NCBI RefSeq assembly: GCF_037975245.1
Contig: NC_092579.1
Location: forward strand, 6,819,001 to 6,883,000
Origin: Apostichopus japonicus
Lineage: Eukaryota; Echinodermata; Holothuroidea; Aspidochirotida; Stichopodidae
Direction of reading: 5' to 3'
DNA length: 64,000 nucleotides
Part shown: piece after piece, positions 42,953 through 54,549 of the stretch
Position numbering within the stretch: position 1 is the stretch's first letter
Layout: each line of letters starts with the position of its first letter
Notes under the pieces: model-generated
Databases searched by the model: none
Seen by the model: only the letters and a program-made list of their open reading frames with translations
What the model was told of the DNA's origin: nothing
Position numbers and translations under genes: made by a program

Positions 42953-45900
42953 ATGGCAAGTCATGTTTTGATTTTTGTTTTCCATTTAAAATATAATATT
43001 TTGTTATTTACGAGATCTTCAATTCAATTAATATAGTGATCTCTGATTTAAGGTATTTGTAATTCAAAGCCCTTTTCTTCAAATTAAAAGCATTTTGTAT
43101 TTCGAATTAGGTTTTTTTTTTTCTGACAGAGAAAGTCAAAGTCTTATGGCTAACTCTAATAGGAGATATATTATTTAATTCATGACTATATATGAGGGAC
43201 ATCTTCAATGTATTTAAAGATATCTTCAAAAGGACTTAATGTTAGCTACAACTTATAAAATATATGCTAATTCATTTGAATACATATTTCAGTCCATTGA
43301 GTCGAAATGAAGCTTATACTTGTTAAATATGCATATATCACTGGGGAACGTGGTAGTCACAACAAGTCTACGACCAATTTCTCCAAAACTGATATATAGG
43401 AATAGTCTTTCGTAACAAAATCATTTTGGAATGTAGGAGGCCTACATATGTCGAGACCTGCCGTGTGGGAGTTCATATATAAGTGTGATCGAGAGAACTG
43501 GAGAAAAACTTTCAAGCAAACCTCCCTTCCCAGGCCTTATCAAAAATTTTCCACCTATTACTGAAACCTGCAGACAAAACGAACCTTACAATGTTAGCAA
43601 GAGACTTTCATCTAACCTCACCAGTCAGTAGAGACAAGATGATTCGTCGTACGATCAATTCCATGTTTGTATATTACTATGGTGACGACAACGTCATGTT
43701 CAGGATGGGGTGGGGGTGGGGGGGGGGGGGTGGGCGTCAGAGTAGCGTAGGTGAAGCCTTACCGTGAGGAACACACCTCTGAACGTGAAACGTTTTCGCG
43801 TGTTTGCAATATAGTTAGGAATAAAACTTTGGAAAATTTCCAATCGATAGTGGGGATTACACGTTCCAACTCGTTGAGATATATAATAATAATAATAATA
43901 AGAAGAAGAAAATGTTGGTTCGTGGTTATGATCACGTCCGTATGAATATTATATGCTTTAACATCTAAAAACTAATGAGACCGCATATATCATTGATGTA
44001 ACGTTACTATTATTTGTTAATTACTAATTAGCTATTAGCACAAAATGACACACACGCCCATCTGCTTGCTACATGTGAGTAACGCATAACATATAGTGAT
44101 GTTTCCAAAGTCATTAATTCTGCAGGCATTAGACATTTTGGGACTCGCTCTTCGAAGTACTTTGACTTGACATGTTATAAATACTGTGATTGAGTTTAAA
44201 GCGCTCAAAACACGATCATGTTGAGACTCGATTCATCAACATTACTGCTTGATCAAATACCCGACCACCCCCCCCCCCCCCCCACCACCCTCCACCTCTC
44301 TCTCTCTCGCTCTCTCTCTCGGTTCCCATGCCCTGCTAAACATAGAGATAGGAAGTTTCACTATACATGCATGCATACACTTCAGGAAACGTCTGGTAAA
44401 AATGCATTCTCACTTTTTTTTAAAACAAATAACATATATTAATATAATAATTTATAAAAACAATCAATTTTTAGTGTATTTATCCGAAGAAATAAACACA
44501 AAAGTAGAAAGCAGAACCGTACAGGACATCACTTCTGAAATAAACGTTGTTACCAATTCACACGTTCACTGTATATCGTTCGGACTGTACAACATGCAAA
44601 TGAGCCCATTGCCCTGTTCGGGTTCTAATGTCAAGGTGTGGTCTGCGAACACTTCCAGGCATGACATACCAACTGTTAAGTTTCGCGTTGTGTCTGCAAA
44701 ACTTAATAAAGGGAAGGGGGGGGAGGGAAGGGTGGTGGGCTGGAAGGGGGGATGTGGTGTCATCTGATGCCACACAGAGCGGTAGTATTGTTCAGAAAAC
44801 TGAACACGCTCGCGTATCGACAATCAATTTATGGGAATAAATATTGTTACGGAAACGACATGTAAATAATTCGTATTCCGACGGAAGGATTTCCAAGGGT
44901 ATTAACGCATAAAAGAAAATATGTACGAGGTTTGGTATGGTATTTTGAATAATAATATTTCTATATTCTACGAGTAATCTGGATTATAATGGTGAATAGT
45001 ACAAATAGTTGAATAACAAAAAGTACAGTTAACTTATAAGGCGCTAGAATAGAAACAAAAATACCGGTAACGTTTCTATGGAGACTACATGGTCAGAAGT
45101 CGATCAAATCGATGGTGTAGTATAGAGCTGGGCTTTTGCGATGATCCGTGATAGAGAGTGCTTCATCAAAAGGCGCTGCGCGGAATTACTAAATTGATTT
45201 AAAGTTAATCCAAGGATATTTCAATTTGTTATATAGTGGGATGCACTTCAATTTGCTGGATTGATGTCGAATATGACATGGAAAATGGAAAGTCCATACC
45301 GTTGTAGAAGTTATGAGATATTTAGATTGTAAAAAGTCACATAGTAGGATTAATATTTGGAATAAGTTTTTTTTTTTTCTAATAGGGTTGTGATGAGTGG
45401 AACGGTTTGCCTGAGAAAGTTGTACTGCAAGTTGTGTCAATGGGTTTAAGAATGCTTTGGACAAGCACTTTAAGCATTGTAATCCGGTCTGAGTGTTTGT
45501 GTCTTCACGGTGTGTTTTCCTCTCTCTATAGGTTCTACTAAACTACTAAACTAAATTAAACTAAATGATGAAAAGAAATTCACTAAAGACTCGAAGATCC
45601 GTCAGTCGAAACTTGAACGGATGCACAAAACGTAGTAAAGATAGTAATAGAACAGTTAACGCACTGTAAAGGCAAACACAATAAGGAACCATGTTATTGG
45701 AACGGGATGAGAGGCGATGGTTCCCCCAACAACGGTGTCAATTAAACCTCTGACTGGTATTAGGTACACGGTTCTTGCGTGGAGGGTTACGAGGGCGATG
45801 ACGTAGAGATGACGTCATCAGTAAATGTAGCATTCTGAATATGCAAAAGGTAAAGCATGCCTATAACAATATTACAAATTAAGTGTTTTATTGAAAAATA

Positions 45901-47689
45901 TATAAGCGAGTAACAAACATCGAGTCTTTTCTATCAAATATTGTTAAAATACAGAGTTGAAAACTAAAACCTTATAGTGTCATTACGACATAACATATTG
46001 GTATACAATTATCCATCTTAGTAAAGGAAAAAACGTCTTATTGTGAAAAAAATATATACATAGAAATATTCATAATAATGTATCACATTGATCTAGAGCA
46101 GTCGTCGGGTGTTGGTGATGGCGGCGCTGGTAGTGGTACCATGTTTTCATATGGAGGTATAATTTCTCAATTGCTGCCTTTTAAAACTCTCATATGATCC
46201 CTCAATACCACTAAATTGAGCTCTTTAGCTATACCAGGCAGGTGAAAGTTTTGGTCAATTAAAAACAATCAAAATTCATACGAACGTCTTCCATCGATCA
46301 GAGGGAGATTTCTGAACTGTTTCCAGATGCTTGTTAATGGAATATTAAGTCGGTTTTAATTGCTCGATACGTTTGCTCAATTTGTACCCCGTTTTTAAGT
46401 CATGACGGAAATTTAGCATCAATAAATTAAAATTGCAAATAGACAAAAAAAGAAAAAAAATAGGCACACTCTTGAAAACTACTATCTTATACGATTAATA
46501 TTATATTAACTAATAACATATATACATGCATATGCGTGTTATATAATAACTTTCAGTCTTATATAAAGTAAAGTATATATGTACATAAAGAAAAGAACAA
46601 AATAAACTGAGACGCGAATTGCGTAAAAAGCTGTACATTAATACAGGGTGGAGCATGGTTGTATGTGTGTGTCGGGGGGGGGGGGGGTGGGGTGGATCAA
46701 GGTTATAAATTGCGATCAGCACTCTAACCGACGACTCGCCGAGGACTTGAAAAACGCGAATCATTTTTACGCCTCGGATGAAACCATGTCGTAACTATGG
46801 CGACTAAGAAGAAATCAGCGCATTTGGCACCACACCTGACCACATTTTCGCTACCTCGGGCCGATGCAGCGACAAATCGGTTTTAAGCTGTTAAAACCGG
46901 TTGGTTAATCCGCCGCCGGATGATATAAGTGTCTAGTATTGTTGAAACAACTGTGCACTGTAACATATATTATACGCATAAATGTTATATATGGTGATTT
47001 ATTTACAGGATAACTTTCAAAAATAAAAGTCATCAACGTTCCATAATACATGCGGCATTATATATAGATACATTTTGAAGATTGAACAGCATCAGAAATG
47101 ACAGTATACCATTGACTGTCACAATTAGAATCAAACCAATGTCTGCAGCGTTTGTCAAACAGCATAATCAGAAATGAAAATATGTGTTTTTTTTTTCAGG
47201 CTACACGCAGCTTCTTCTTCTACTTCTTCTTTTCACGTTTTGAAAATGAAAGATTGTATCTTATGCAAAAAAGAGATTTATACAAGTCTTCATGCGCAAA
47301 CAACTTAAGTATATATCAATAAGACATAGTAATATTTGACTTTTCTAAGTTTTGGTATTTCGATTACTTACATTTCTTGTCCCTCCCCATGCTCTCTTTC
47401 TCTGTCCCCCCCCCCCCCCCGCACCCCTTGTTTGTCTGCGGCTCTGGTCAACTTGGTTAGTTCCCTCTTATTCAATATCAATCTTGCAGGTTAGTTTTTT
47501 CCGGCTTTCTTGAAAAGGTTATCGGGCTTTTTGCCTGAAATTTCAAGTATATAGCATGGAGCTAAAATATTCGAAACATGCTGTCGGAAAATAGTCCTAA
47601 AATCACCTACTGTATTTTTGTGGCATTTTCTGAGTCATTACCATACTTTGTGATGATTAGATGTTGCAGAGGATGAAATAAACTACTGA
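42953..47689. other. Gene-free stretch between the GPCRs
   Basis: No ORF with family similarity. It holds G-runs (43700-43735, 46673-46690), a C-run (44270-44283), CT repeats (44296-44320), a (TAA)n run (43884-43900) and the LINE remnant listed at 45225. 38-46 kb is mostly unique-looking AT-rich DNA apart from the listed repeats. Confidence 0.5.
45225..45570 (+). mobile_element. LINE 3'-end remnant
   Basis: The plus strand around 45385-45480 reads CDEWNGLPEKVV and, after a frameshift, FKNALDKHFKH, the usual last residues of non-LTR reverse transcriptase ORFs (W-N-x-L-P ... F-K-x-x-L-D-K). It is followed by CTAAACTAAATTAAACTAAA, a possible simple-sequence tail. Confidence 0.5.
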
Positions 47690-47995
47690 TGAGGTCTAAA
47701 AATCTGGAGGATTTAAGGTATTTAAGAATATCATGGCTGAAAGAAAGAAGACCCCGCAGCGACGGCTTGCAGATATGTTGGGGGAGCACTATAATAAACT
47801 TGGAGCTCTTCAAGCTCGGAATCTAAACGGTCGTGATGGTGGCGAAAGTTGAATATGTTGTGATCAGCTATCATAATTATGTTGGGTAGAACATGTCAGT
47901 TGAAAACTTATATCTATATGCTTAATCGGCGGTGGAAAGTGACGAGTTTAGTGTGTAAGTCAATGGGAGCAATTAATTGTGCTGTGATATACCTA
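47690..47995 (+). repeat. Dispersed repeat, copy 2
   Basis: Counterpart of 39480-39762, ending AGTCAATGGGAGCAATTAAT. It lies 280 bases downstream of the second GPCR stop. Confidence 0.75.
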
Positions 47996-48278
47996 TACAG
48001 GACAGACGACAGTTGATGACCATAAAATAGCCGAATTGGCAGGCATGTATCATCAAATGTATTTAGTCAATGGCATTTCAGAGCCACATTTTGCGTTATT
48101 GTAGTTGCTTGAACGATTCAACTATTATTCACTCACAAAGTGGTGATGACATATTATATGACGACGCATTTGGGCATTTATATTCACTTAAGCTATAGCT
48201 ATACCTACAATGGTAATGTCTAATGTATACTACAAGAGCGCGAAAAGCTGACTTAGGTGTTATATACACTGATTTATG

Positions 48279-49556
48279 CTATTTCTTATCACGACATGGC
48301 AAAATAGCATTTGCGAAGGCAGCCCTATACGAGGCATTCATCACACCATAGATGAATGGATTCAAAGCAGAATTCAGGTAAAATAAACATTGACCAGCAT
48401 TGAACGCATAAGTAAGCAATTCATTAGAAATGACGATATCAAAATTGTTTAGAATGCTATAAACCGTATAAAAGATTGTGAATGGTGCATTACAGAGAAA
48501 ATACACCAATCCATTTATCATCAGCATTCTCGTCACAGCCCGCTGGTTTGACCGCTGTTTGTCGATAAGTTTTTGCTTGTTCGACGACAGCATGTCCTCT
48601 TTGTTGCTGACTGTCGTCAAACTATAGTTATGATGTGAATTTCCAGAAGAGATTGTCTTCACCGTGCTAGGCGATGCTGCCGTAGATGGGGTATGCGTGT
48701 CATCGGCGCCGGTTTGAGTCGCACTTACGCTAGTCACAGAAGTCGATAAATCAGTATCGTCAGTTTCGGATACACCGCGGTTTCTGTAACCCGTCGTAGC
48801 TGATTTCTTGGGAATATCCCACTTGCGCAGTTCTAGAATAATCCTGGTAGAAAACATCAGGTTTGCAAGTAAGGCGATATAAAATGCCATCGGTTCACAG
48901 ATTGCACTAATTATAGCTGCCAAGTCGCTAATGCTACCACAGAAGACGATTGCCTCTGGGAAATCATCGTATTTACCATTTTGCGGATATAGAAAACAAT
49001 ACCATGTTGGTATTGCGCGAGACGGTATCAACAAACTGAAAATGATGAAGGTGATCAAGAAGACGAATAATATTTGCCTTCTCGTTCTTTTGCCACCGAC
49101 GAAAGTGCGATGTTTGAGCGGTTTGCAAACGGCGTAGTACCGTTCAAGTGAGATCAGGCTGAGCATCAGTAGAGAAGCAAAATACGCAAACTCTGGCAAG
49201 ATCTGAATGACGCATCCGGCGGAACCAAATGTCTTGGAGTGAGCGTCGATAACGATCGGCGATAAATAAGCCAAATACCGCTCTCCGAGACCGACCACGA
49301 AAACACTGATATCGACGATCGCCAGAGTACAGAGGTACTTGTTGAGATTGGTCCTCATGGTAGGAGTCTTCCAAACAACAAACAGAAAGCAAAAATTAGC
49401 TGGTACTCCAATTAATGCGATGATTGGTAGAATAATCAGATCAATCGGATCAAACGAACGAGCAAGTTGAAGTACTAACGGTTCATTATTGGTAAGATCT
49501 AAGACGACACAGTTGCGATCTATTAAAGACATGTTCATCGTTGTTAATTCTGCCAT
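48279..49556 (-). CDS. Class A GPCR, paralogue of the 37.1-kb gene, intronless
   Basis: 425 residues, single exon. It shares with its neighbour FCFLFVVWKTPTMRTNLNKY, VDISVFVVGLGERYL, FGSAGC, SLERYYAVCKPLKHR, GGKRTRR, WYCFLYPQNGKYD, and a TM7 ending LNSALNPFIYGVMNASYRAA. ERY replaces DRY and the TM6 motif is CNAP. ICL3 is longer in Ser/Thr/Asp and poorly conserved, so G-protein coupling or desensitisation may differ. The N-terminus is short with an N-glycosylation sequon (NMSL). Same orientation as the other copies, consistent with tandem duplication. Confidence 0.9.
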   Translation of the reverse strand: MAELTTMNMSLIDRNCVVLDLTNNEPLVLQLARSFDPIDLIILPIIALIGVPANFCFLFVVWKTPTMRTNLNKYLCTLAIVDISVFVVGLGERYLAYLSPIVIDAHSKTFGSAGCVIQILPEFAYFASLLMLSLISLERYYAVCKPLKHRTFVGGKRTRRQILFVFLITFIIFSLLIPSRAIPTWYCFLYPQNGKYDDFPEAIVFCGSISDLAAIISAICEPMAFYIALLANLMFSTRIILELRKWDIPKKSATTGYRNRGVSETDDTDLSTSVTSVSATQTGADDTHTPSTAASPSTVKTISSGNSHHNYSLTTVSNKEDMLSSNKQKLIDKQRSNQRAVTRMLMINGLVYFLCNAPFTIFYTVYSILNNFDIVISNELLTYAFNAGQCLFYLNSALNPFIYGVMNASYRAAFANAILPCRDKK

Positions 49557-50277
49557 CTTGATTGAATTTAAAAGGCAGATCTTACAAAAAAAATTAAAAT
49601 CTCACAGTTTGTTTATTCTTCTAATACTAATGCACAACTAAGAGTGAGGTTTTATCTCAAAAAGAAGAAAGAAAAAATAACCCCTATGTCAGCAGAACAA
49701 TCGACCCGGTGCAGTGAAAAATTGTTGCTTCGTAAAACGGATCAAAATCATTTCTGCCAACTATCGAAACGCTCTGAACTACTTATTAACAATTTAATAT
49801 TATACAGCCGACGATTTGAAATAACGCATGCAAGCACATGAATGAGCTCGTCAATCATAATTTCATTCTACACAAAGGACTGTCAAGAAATGAAATGAAT
49901 TTGAGACAACTCCTAGCGAATCTGGTATATTAATATAGAAAATATATATGTTGTTAAACTATATTAACTCGATAGTGGTGTGCGGCCATATAAGGAATAT
50001 ATCGTCAATATATATAGCGAACGTAAAAAGATGGTTTCCTGGGGTATGGATTCCATGGACTCGAGTAATGCTATAAATAGATTAGCATATGCAGCCTGGA
50101 TCCAGTCTTTTTAGGCTACCAATTGTTGTTTAAGATATATTTGATAAGGCCTATTATGTCGCTGGCTAGTTGTTGGGGGAGGGGATGGGGGGGGTTGAAA
50201 AGATTGATGAAAAGTTTGAATGCCTACGACATGGCGGAGTTTACTAGTTTATAATAGGGCTATAGTGATGATTTATG

Positions 50278-50278
50278 G

Positions 50279-50346
<68 letters not shown>
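50278..50346. repeat. (TA)n microsatellite
   Basis: About 34 uninterrupted TA units. The preceding stretch 49557-50277 shows no gene. Confidence 0.98.
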
Positions 50347-50350
<4 letters not shown>

Positions 50351-50352
50351 TG

Positions 50353-50475
50353 CATTAACATAAAGTCTGTTCAAAGTATCTCTTTCGAGATCCGGCTTTA
50401 GGAATCACAAATGATTTCGAGTTGGTCAGCATCATGTTTGATCTCTAGAGTAAGGCAAAATATGTCACCAAAAAC
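50353..50475 (+). repeat. Left arm of a ~122-bp inverted repeat
   Basis: Contains ATCTCTTTCGAGATCC, AATGATTTCGAGTTGGT and TAAGGCAAAATATGTCACC. The reverse complement lies at 51647-51773. Confidence 0.9.
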
Positions 50476-50570
50476 AGAACTAGTATTGTTCGATACAGGT
50501 GACAAACGCCTACAGTGGAATTACGATTGACAATTGGCAATTCAAAACCATGGATGTTAAACATAAATCT

Positions 50571-50680
50571 AAGAGACTGACTTCGGCTTGCTTGCGGCTT
50601 TAAATAAGCCAATGAGGTTTCTTCGCGAGCTCCGGCTTGCAGGAGGATCTAAAAAATACATACATATATGCCTAGACCTA
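50571..50680 (+). repeat. SINE-like repeat, copy 2
   Basis: Reads GAGACTGACTTCGGCTTGC through CTTGCAGGAGGATCT and ends in a TACATACATA tail, the opposite strand to the copies at 31619 and 57874. The simple tail lies at the 3' end in this orientation, as expected of a retroposed unit. Confidence 0.75.
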
Positions 50681-50707
50681 TATATATTTTGTGTATATAT
50701 GTTTTGG

Positions 50708-51462
50708 CATAGGCGTACGGGACCATTTCAGTTTTGGGGGGGGGCAGAAATTTTTGTGCCCGAAAGTTCCCGTGACACTATCTAAGCGGAGCGCCACCAT
50801 CGGTTGGCGCGTAGCGCACAAGAAAATTTTTGGCAAAAAATGCCTCTCAGATTGCCGGAAACGGCACATCTGAGGCCTTGCAAGTTGCATCTAAACATTC
50901 TTTATTTTATAATCTCACGTTTTAGAAATTTACACTTCCCCAAAAATTTGGTAAATTAGAAGAAGAAAAAATGGTTACATCACTTTGAAGGGGAAAAGTA
51001 GGACAGTATATTTTTTAAGATCATATTTAGTTACCGTATTTATTATTTTAACACATTACTCAGCTACCTCCAGAAAAAAACATACATTGTTCAACGACAC
51101 GTAGGCGGGATAATGTCGCTGTGTCGGGTGAGACTGCAATTTGTCTCACAAAACAGTACCGTATAAAATGTAACAAAGAGCATGATAAACCTGTACTTCT
51201 AGGCTCGTAGGCACTCCCCCCCCCCACCATCCATTCCATCAAAAAGAAAATGTTTCTTATATACACTCCACTCATGTCGGAGATGTCCAGGTATACAGTT
51301 GACTAGTTAGAAAAAAAATTGATTGTGCAAAAAGCGCGGTAGCCCAGGTGAGCTGCGCTTACGGTGGTGTTACACAGAAATATTCGGGCATCATGATGCT
51401 AATAAAGAAAATCAGTGAATTGTCTGGCAAAAATTTGAAAAAGATTCGAGCAAGCTACTGCA

Positions 51463-51557
<95 letters not shown>

Positions 51558-51644
51558 TCCTCTTAGGCTGCCCGAATTTTTCAGGACTTTTGCCCGAATT
51601 TCTTGTTCTCTGGAAATTTGGGGCAGTCTGCCCGTACGCCTATG
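50708..51644. mobile_element. hAT-like element, 937 bp, without the inner insertion
   Basis: Termini CATAGGCGTACGGG and CCCGTACGCCTATG are perfect inverted repeats, with the identical 8-bp duplication TGTTTTGG (50700-50707 and 51645-51652). It is homologous to 32904-34457 in reverse but intact at 51272-51300, where that copy carries the 655-bp element. It contains (TA)n at 51470-51554. Confidence 0.94.
51470..51554. repeat. (TA)n microsatellite inside the hAT-like element
   Basis: About 40 TA units at the place where the 33-kb copy also has (TA)n, so the seed was present in the ancestor of both. Confidence 0.95.
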
Positions 51645-51646
51645 TG

Positions 51647-51773
51647 TTTTGGTGACATATTTGCCTTACTCTAGAGATCAAACATTATGCTAACCAACTC
51701 GAAATCATTTGTTATTCCTAAAGCTGGATCTCGAAAGAGATACTTTGAAGTTCGAACAGACTTTATGTTAATG
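51647..51773 (-). repeat. Right arm of the ~122-bp inverted repeat
   Basis: Complement of 50353-50475. The hAT-like element 50708-51644 inserted at the inner edge of this arm, and its target duplication overlaps it. Confidence 0.9.
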
Positions 51774-51932
51774 AAATGGAGGTAACGACAAATGCAAATG
51801 AATATATACATAATTGAAATCGTAATGAGTTGTAAAATCCAGAACAGTGAACAAACTGTCAGCCTTCGCCGGGATTCGACGAACCCGGGCCTCCCGCTTG
51901 ATATGCGGACATATAGCAGATATTTCCGAAAC

Positions 51933-53060
51933 CGAACACTACACACATAGGCATAGAAGGCGGGGGGGGGGGGGGGGCTGCGGCCCCTAATTTGCCATGT
52001 CTAATATTAAAGAGAGCTTTGACATAATCTGACCTCCGTGCTTTTTTCTCCATCTACATAAGACATTTCGTTGTTTACATTTGCATCCCGCGGTATACTA
52101 CGCAACTTTCACTGACCGTACGGTACACGATGGCATGCGATGTAATAACCGATGCTTGCTTATATGATATTGACATTAACATGGTGAACGCGCGCGGAGC
52201 GCGCAAAAATTGTTGATTACTTTTTTCGGGCAATTCGGGCAGTTTTGAGGCTGTTCATCCTGGAACGCCATTTTCATGCTCACTGATATGATGTGATATC
52301 TGCTGTTTGCTTTACAAATTCGAACAGGCGCGTAGCGAGGAATTTGCCAAGGGAGGAGCCCAGCCTGTAGGCAAATTATCTAAGCGTAGCTCCACCATGA
52401 GTTGACGCGAAGCGTACAAGCAAATTTTGGCCGAAAATGCCTTCCAGATCGCTGGAAATGACACTTCCCAGGCCTTGTAAGTTGCATCTATATTGAAATT
52501 ACTAGCGATATCATAAAGAAACATGCTGAAGGGGGGGGGGGCAGTCGCCCCCTTCCCGAAATGCGTCATGTTCCCGACGACACGGTCGAGTTCGAGACCA
52601 GCCACAGTTGGTTTCATAACACAATTCTACAATTGTTTAAGGCGTATATACACTCACACGCGTTATGATAGACCATATTAGTATATAGATCATTAGTGAG
52701 AGAGGAAAAATGGAAACGTCAAAAATGGAGTTGTCGGTGTAAAGGGTGGGGTGAGGCACACGCCCCTTCTGAAATCCTTGATCCTTCACTGGCTTCCCTG
52801 TGTATATAATAGGGATCAGCATTGTAATTTATGTCACTGTTCCTCCTTCTCTTCCCGGTGTCTTGGCGTTTTTCTTCTACTCCCTCCTTTTCTCCTTTTT
52901 CTCAGGCTCTTTCTTCTTTTTCTTTTCCCTTCCTTCCTCTCCTCCTCCTCTTTATCTCCTCTTTTTCCCCCTCTTTGTTCCCCTATTCTTCTCTTTTTTC
53001 TCTCCTCTTTTTCTTACCCGGGGGGCGCGCGCCCCCAACGCCCCCCTGGATACGCGCCTG
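51933..53060. repeat. Dispersed ~1.1 kb repeat, second copy of 41291-42446
   Basis: Same order of landmarks as the first copy: CATAGGC terminus, GGCGCGTAGCGAGG block, GATCGCTGGAAATGACACTT, polypyrimidine tract and the terminus CCTGGATACGCGCCTG at 53045-53060. The left CAGGCGCGTATCC terminus was not found, so this copy is truncated on the left. Confidence 0.75.
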
Positions 53061-53227
53061 ATACCAGTTTACTTTTGGTATTTACGAAACGGTTGGTTCC
53101 TGGGCCAGTAGACAACTTTTGACCGAAGTTACGTACTAACGAACTGGTAATTGATTTTTCCTCTAGCAACTGATTAATTGGCATATCTTATGTCCTTATT
53201 TTGGTCACTCTGTACTACAAACAGCTG

Positions 53228-54110
53228 ACATGTGTACCGGTGTGAAGTTAGATACTTATTCCCCGTTCCTCGTTCGACATTCGCGAATGAGTAACTGCTA
53301 CCTATTCAGTTACGTATTCGACAATGGTATCGACGTAACACCTCTGGCAAGACAAAAGCTTTCTTACAAGATGTTCAACATTTGGTCGTGGTAAGAGGTT
53401 TATCTATGGGTCATATACTCTAATCACAAGATGCATTATGGTACCCTTCTTAATAGTCATTAGACTCTAATGACTATTAAGAAGGGTACCATATGCATCT
53501 TGTCCGGTCCAAATAGTTCTTGACCAACTAAAATGACCACTAATTCATCAGTTCCTAAATTAATGTAACGGGAACTGAAAAAAATCACTTTAGGCCCTAA
53601 TCAATACCAGCACGCCTTGGACCACCTATCCAATGGGTCATATGAACTCTTAACACATTGTAGAAGGATACAGTAATGCGTCTTGCCCGGTCCAAAGAGT
53701 GCTTGACCAATTAAAATGACCACTAAATCAACAATTTTTTAAAATAAATGTAACAAAATGTAATAAATAAATGCTAGTCTTGATCAGGGCCTAAAGTGAT
53801 TTTTTCAGGTCCCGTTACATTAATTTAGGAACTGATGAAGTAGTGGTCATTTAAGTTGGTCAAGAACTATTTGGACCGGACAAGATGCATACTGGTACCC
53901 TTCTTAATAGTCATTAGAGTATATGACCCATAGATAAACCTCTTTCCACGACCAAATGTTGAACATCTTGTAAGAAAGCTTTTGTCATGCCAGAGGTGTT
54001 ACGTCGATACCATTGTCGAATACGTAACTGAATAGGTAGCAGTTACTCATTCGCGAATGTCGAACGAGGAACGGGGAATAAGTATCTAACTTCACACCGG
54101 TTGACATGTG
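53228..54110. repeat. Foldback, arms ~340-380 bp, just upstream of UBE2O
   Basis: 53228-53608 pairs with 53775-54110 at high identity (GAATGAGTAACTGCTACC, ACGTCGATACCATTGTCGAA and GGTTTATCTATGGGTCATAT words in both arms). The left arm carries an extra internal palindrome (53426-53503). The spacer (53609-53774) is itself a diverged direct copy of part of the left arm. A long-TIR MITE or foldback element is likely. Confidence 0.92.
53426..53503. repeat. 78-bp palindrome within the left foldback arm
   Basis: CCCTTCTTAATAGTCATTAG and its complement meet at TAGACTCTA, with ACAAGATGCAT outer ends. The right arm has this sequence only once, so the inverted doubling arose after the arms. Confidence 0.9.
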
Positions 54111-54318
54111 TGTGTTGTTAAAAGGCCATCCGTTGTTGTTTTCCTTGCGCTGTGCAGACTGTGCTTTGCTCAGCTAACGTGCAGAGTCCGTACTGTTTAG
54201 CGTAACTATCACAGAGGCGCAGAATAAGGGATAATACCACCTTATTCTTTGTGAAATAAATATCTTTGGTTGTTAGTTTGAGTTTGTCTAGTACTTGAGT
54301 TGGTTTGTCCTCCAAAGT

Positions 54319-54549
54319 ATGACAAGTTTGCTCTTCGACGAAGACGTGGTTCGCCGGGTTCAGGGATCGAGGCTACGACTAGGACTCGTTCTAGAAAACT
54401 ATGATAACACAACCGATGATGAGGAGAGCAATTCTGATTCTGACTCAGATGGAGAAAGTTCAGATGATGATGGTCCGAAAAATAAAAAGGGACACGTCCT
54501 GGTAGCATGGTACCCGAAAGGAAGAACAGAGGTTATATCCCAACAAGAG
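54319..54549 (+). CDS. UBE2O: UBE2O exon 1
   Basis: 77 codons, from ATG MTSLLFDEDVVRRVQG through SRLRLGLVLENYDN, an acidic linker (DSDSDGESSDDDG) and VAWYPKGRTEVISQQE. Donor GAG|GTGCTT. This is the first conserved region (CR1-like) of the family. Confidence 0.88.

Noticed and set aside
46083-46166. Minus-strand piece reading PPYENMVPLPAPPSPTPD before a TGA, like a terminal exon
   Set aside because: A stop lies just upstream in frame, no convincing acceptor restores it, and no gene on that strand leads into it.
48931-49392. Extra ORFs inside the second GPCR (and 37697-38266 in the first)
   Set aside because: Antisense or shifted frames of an intact 425-426 residue receptor.
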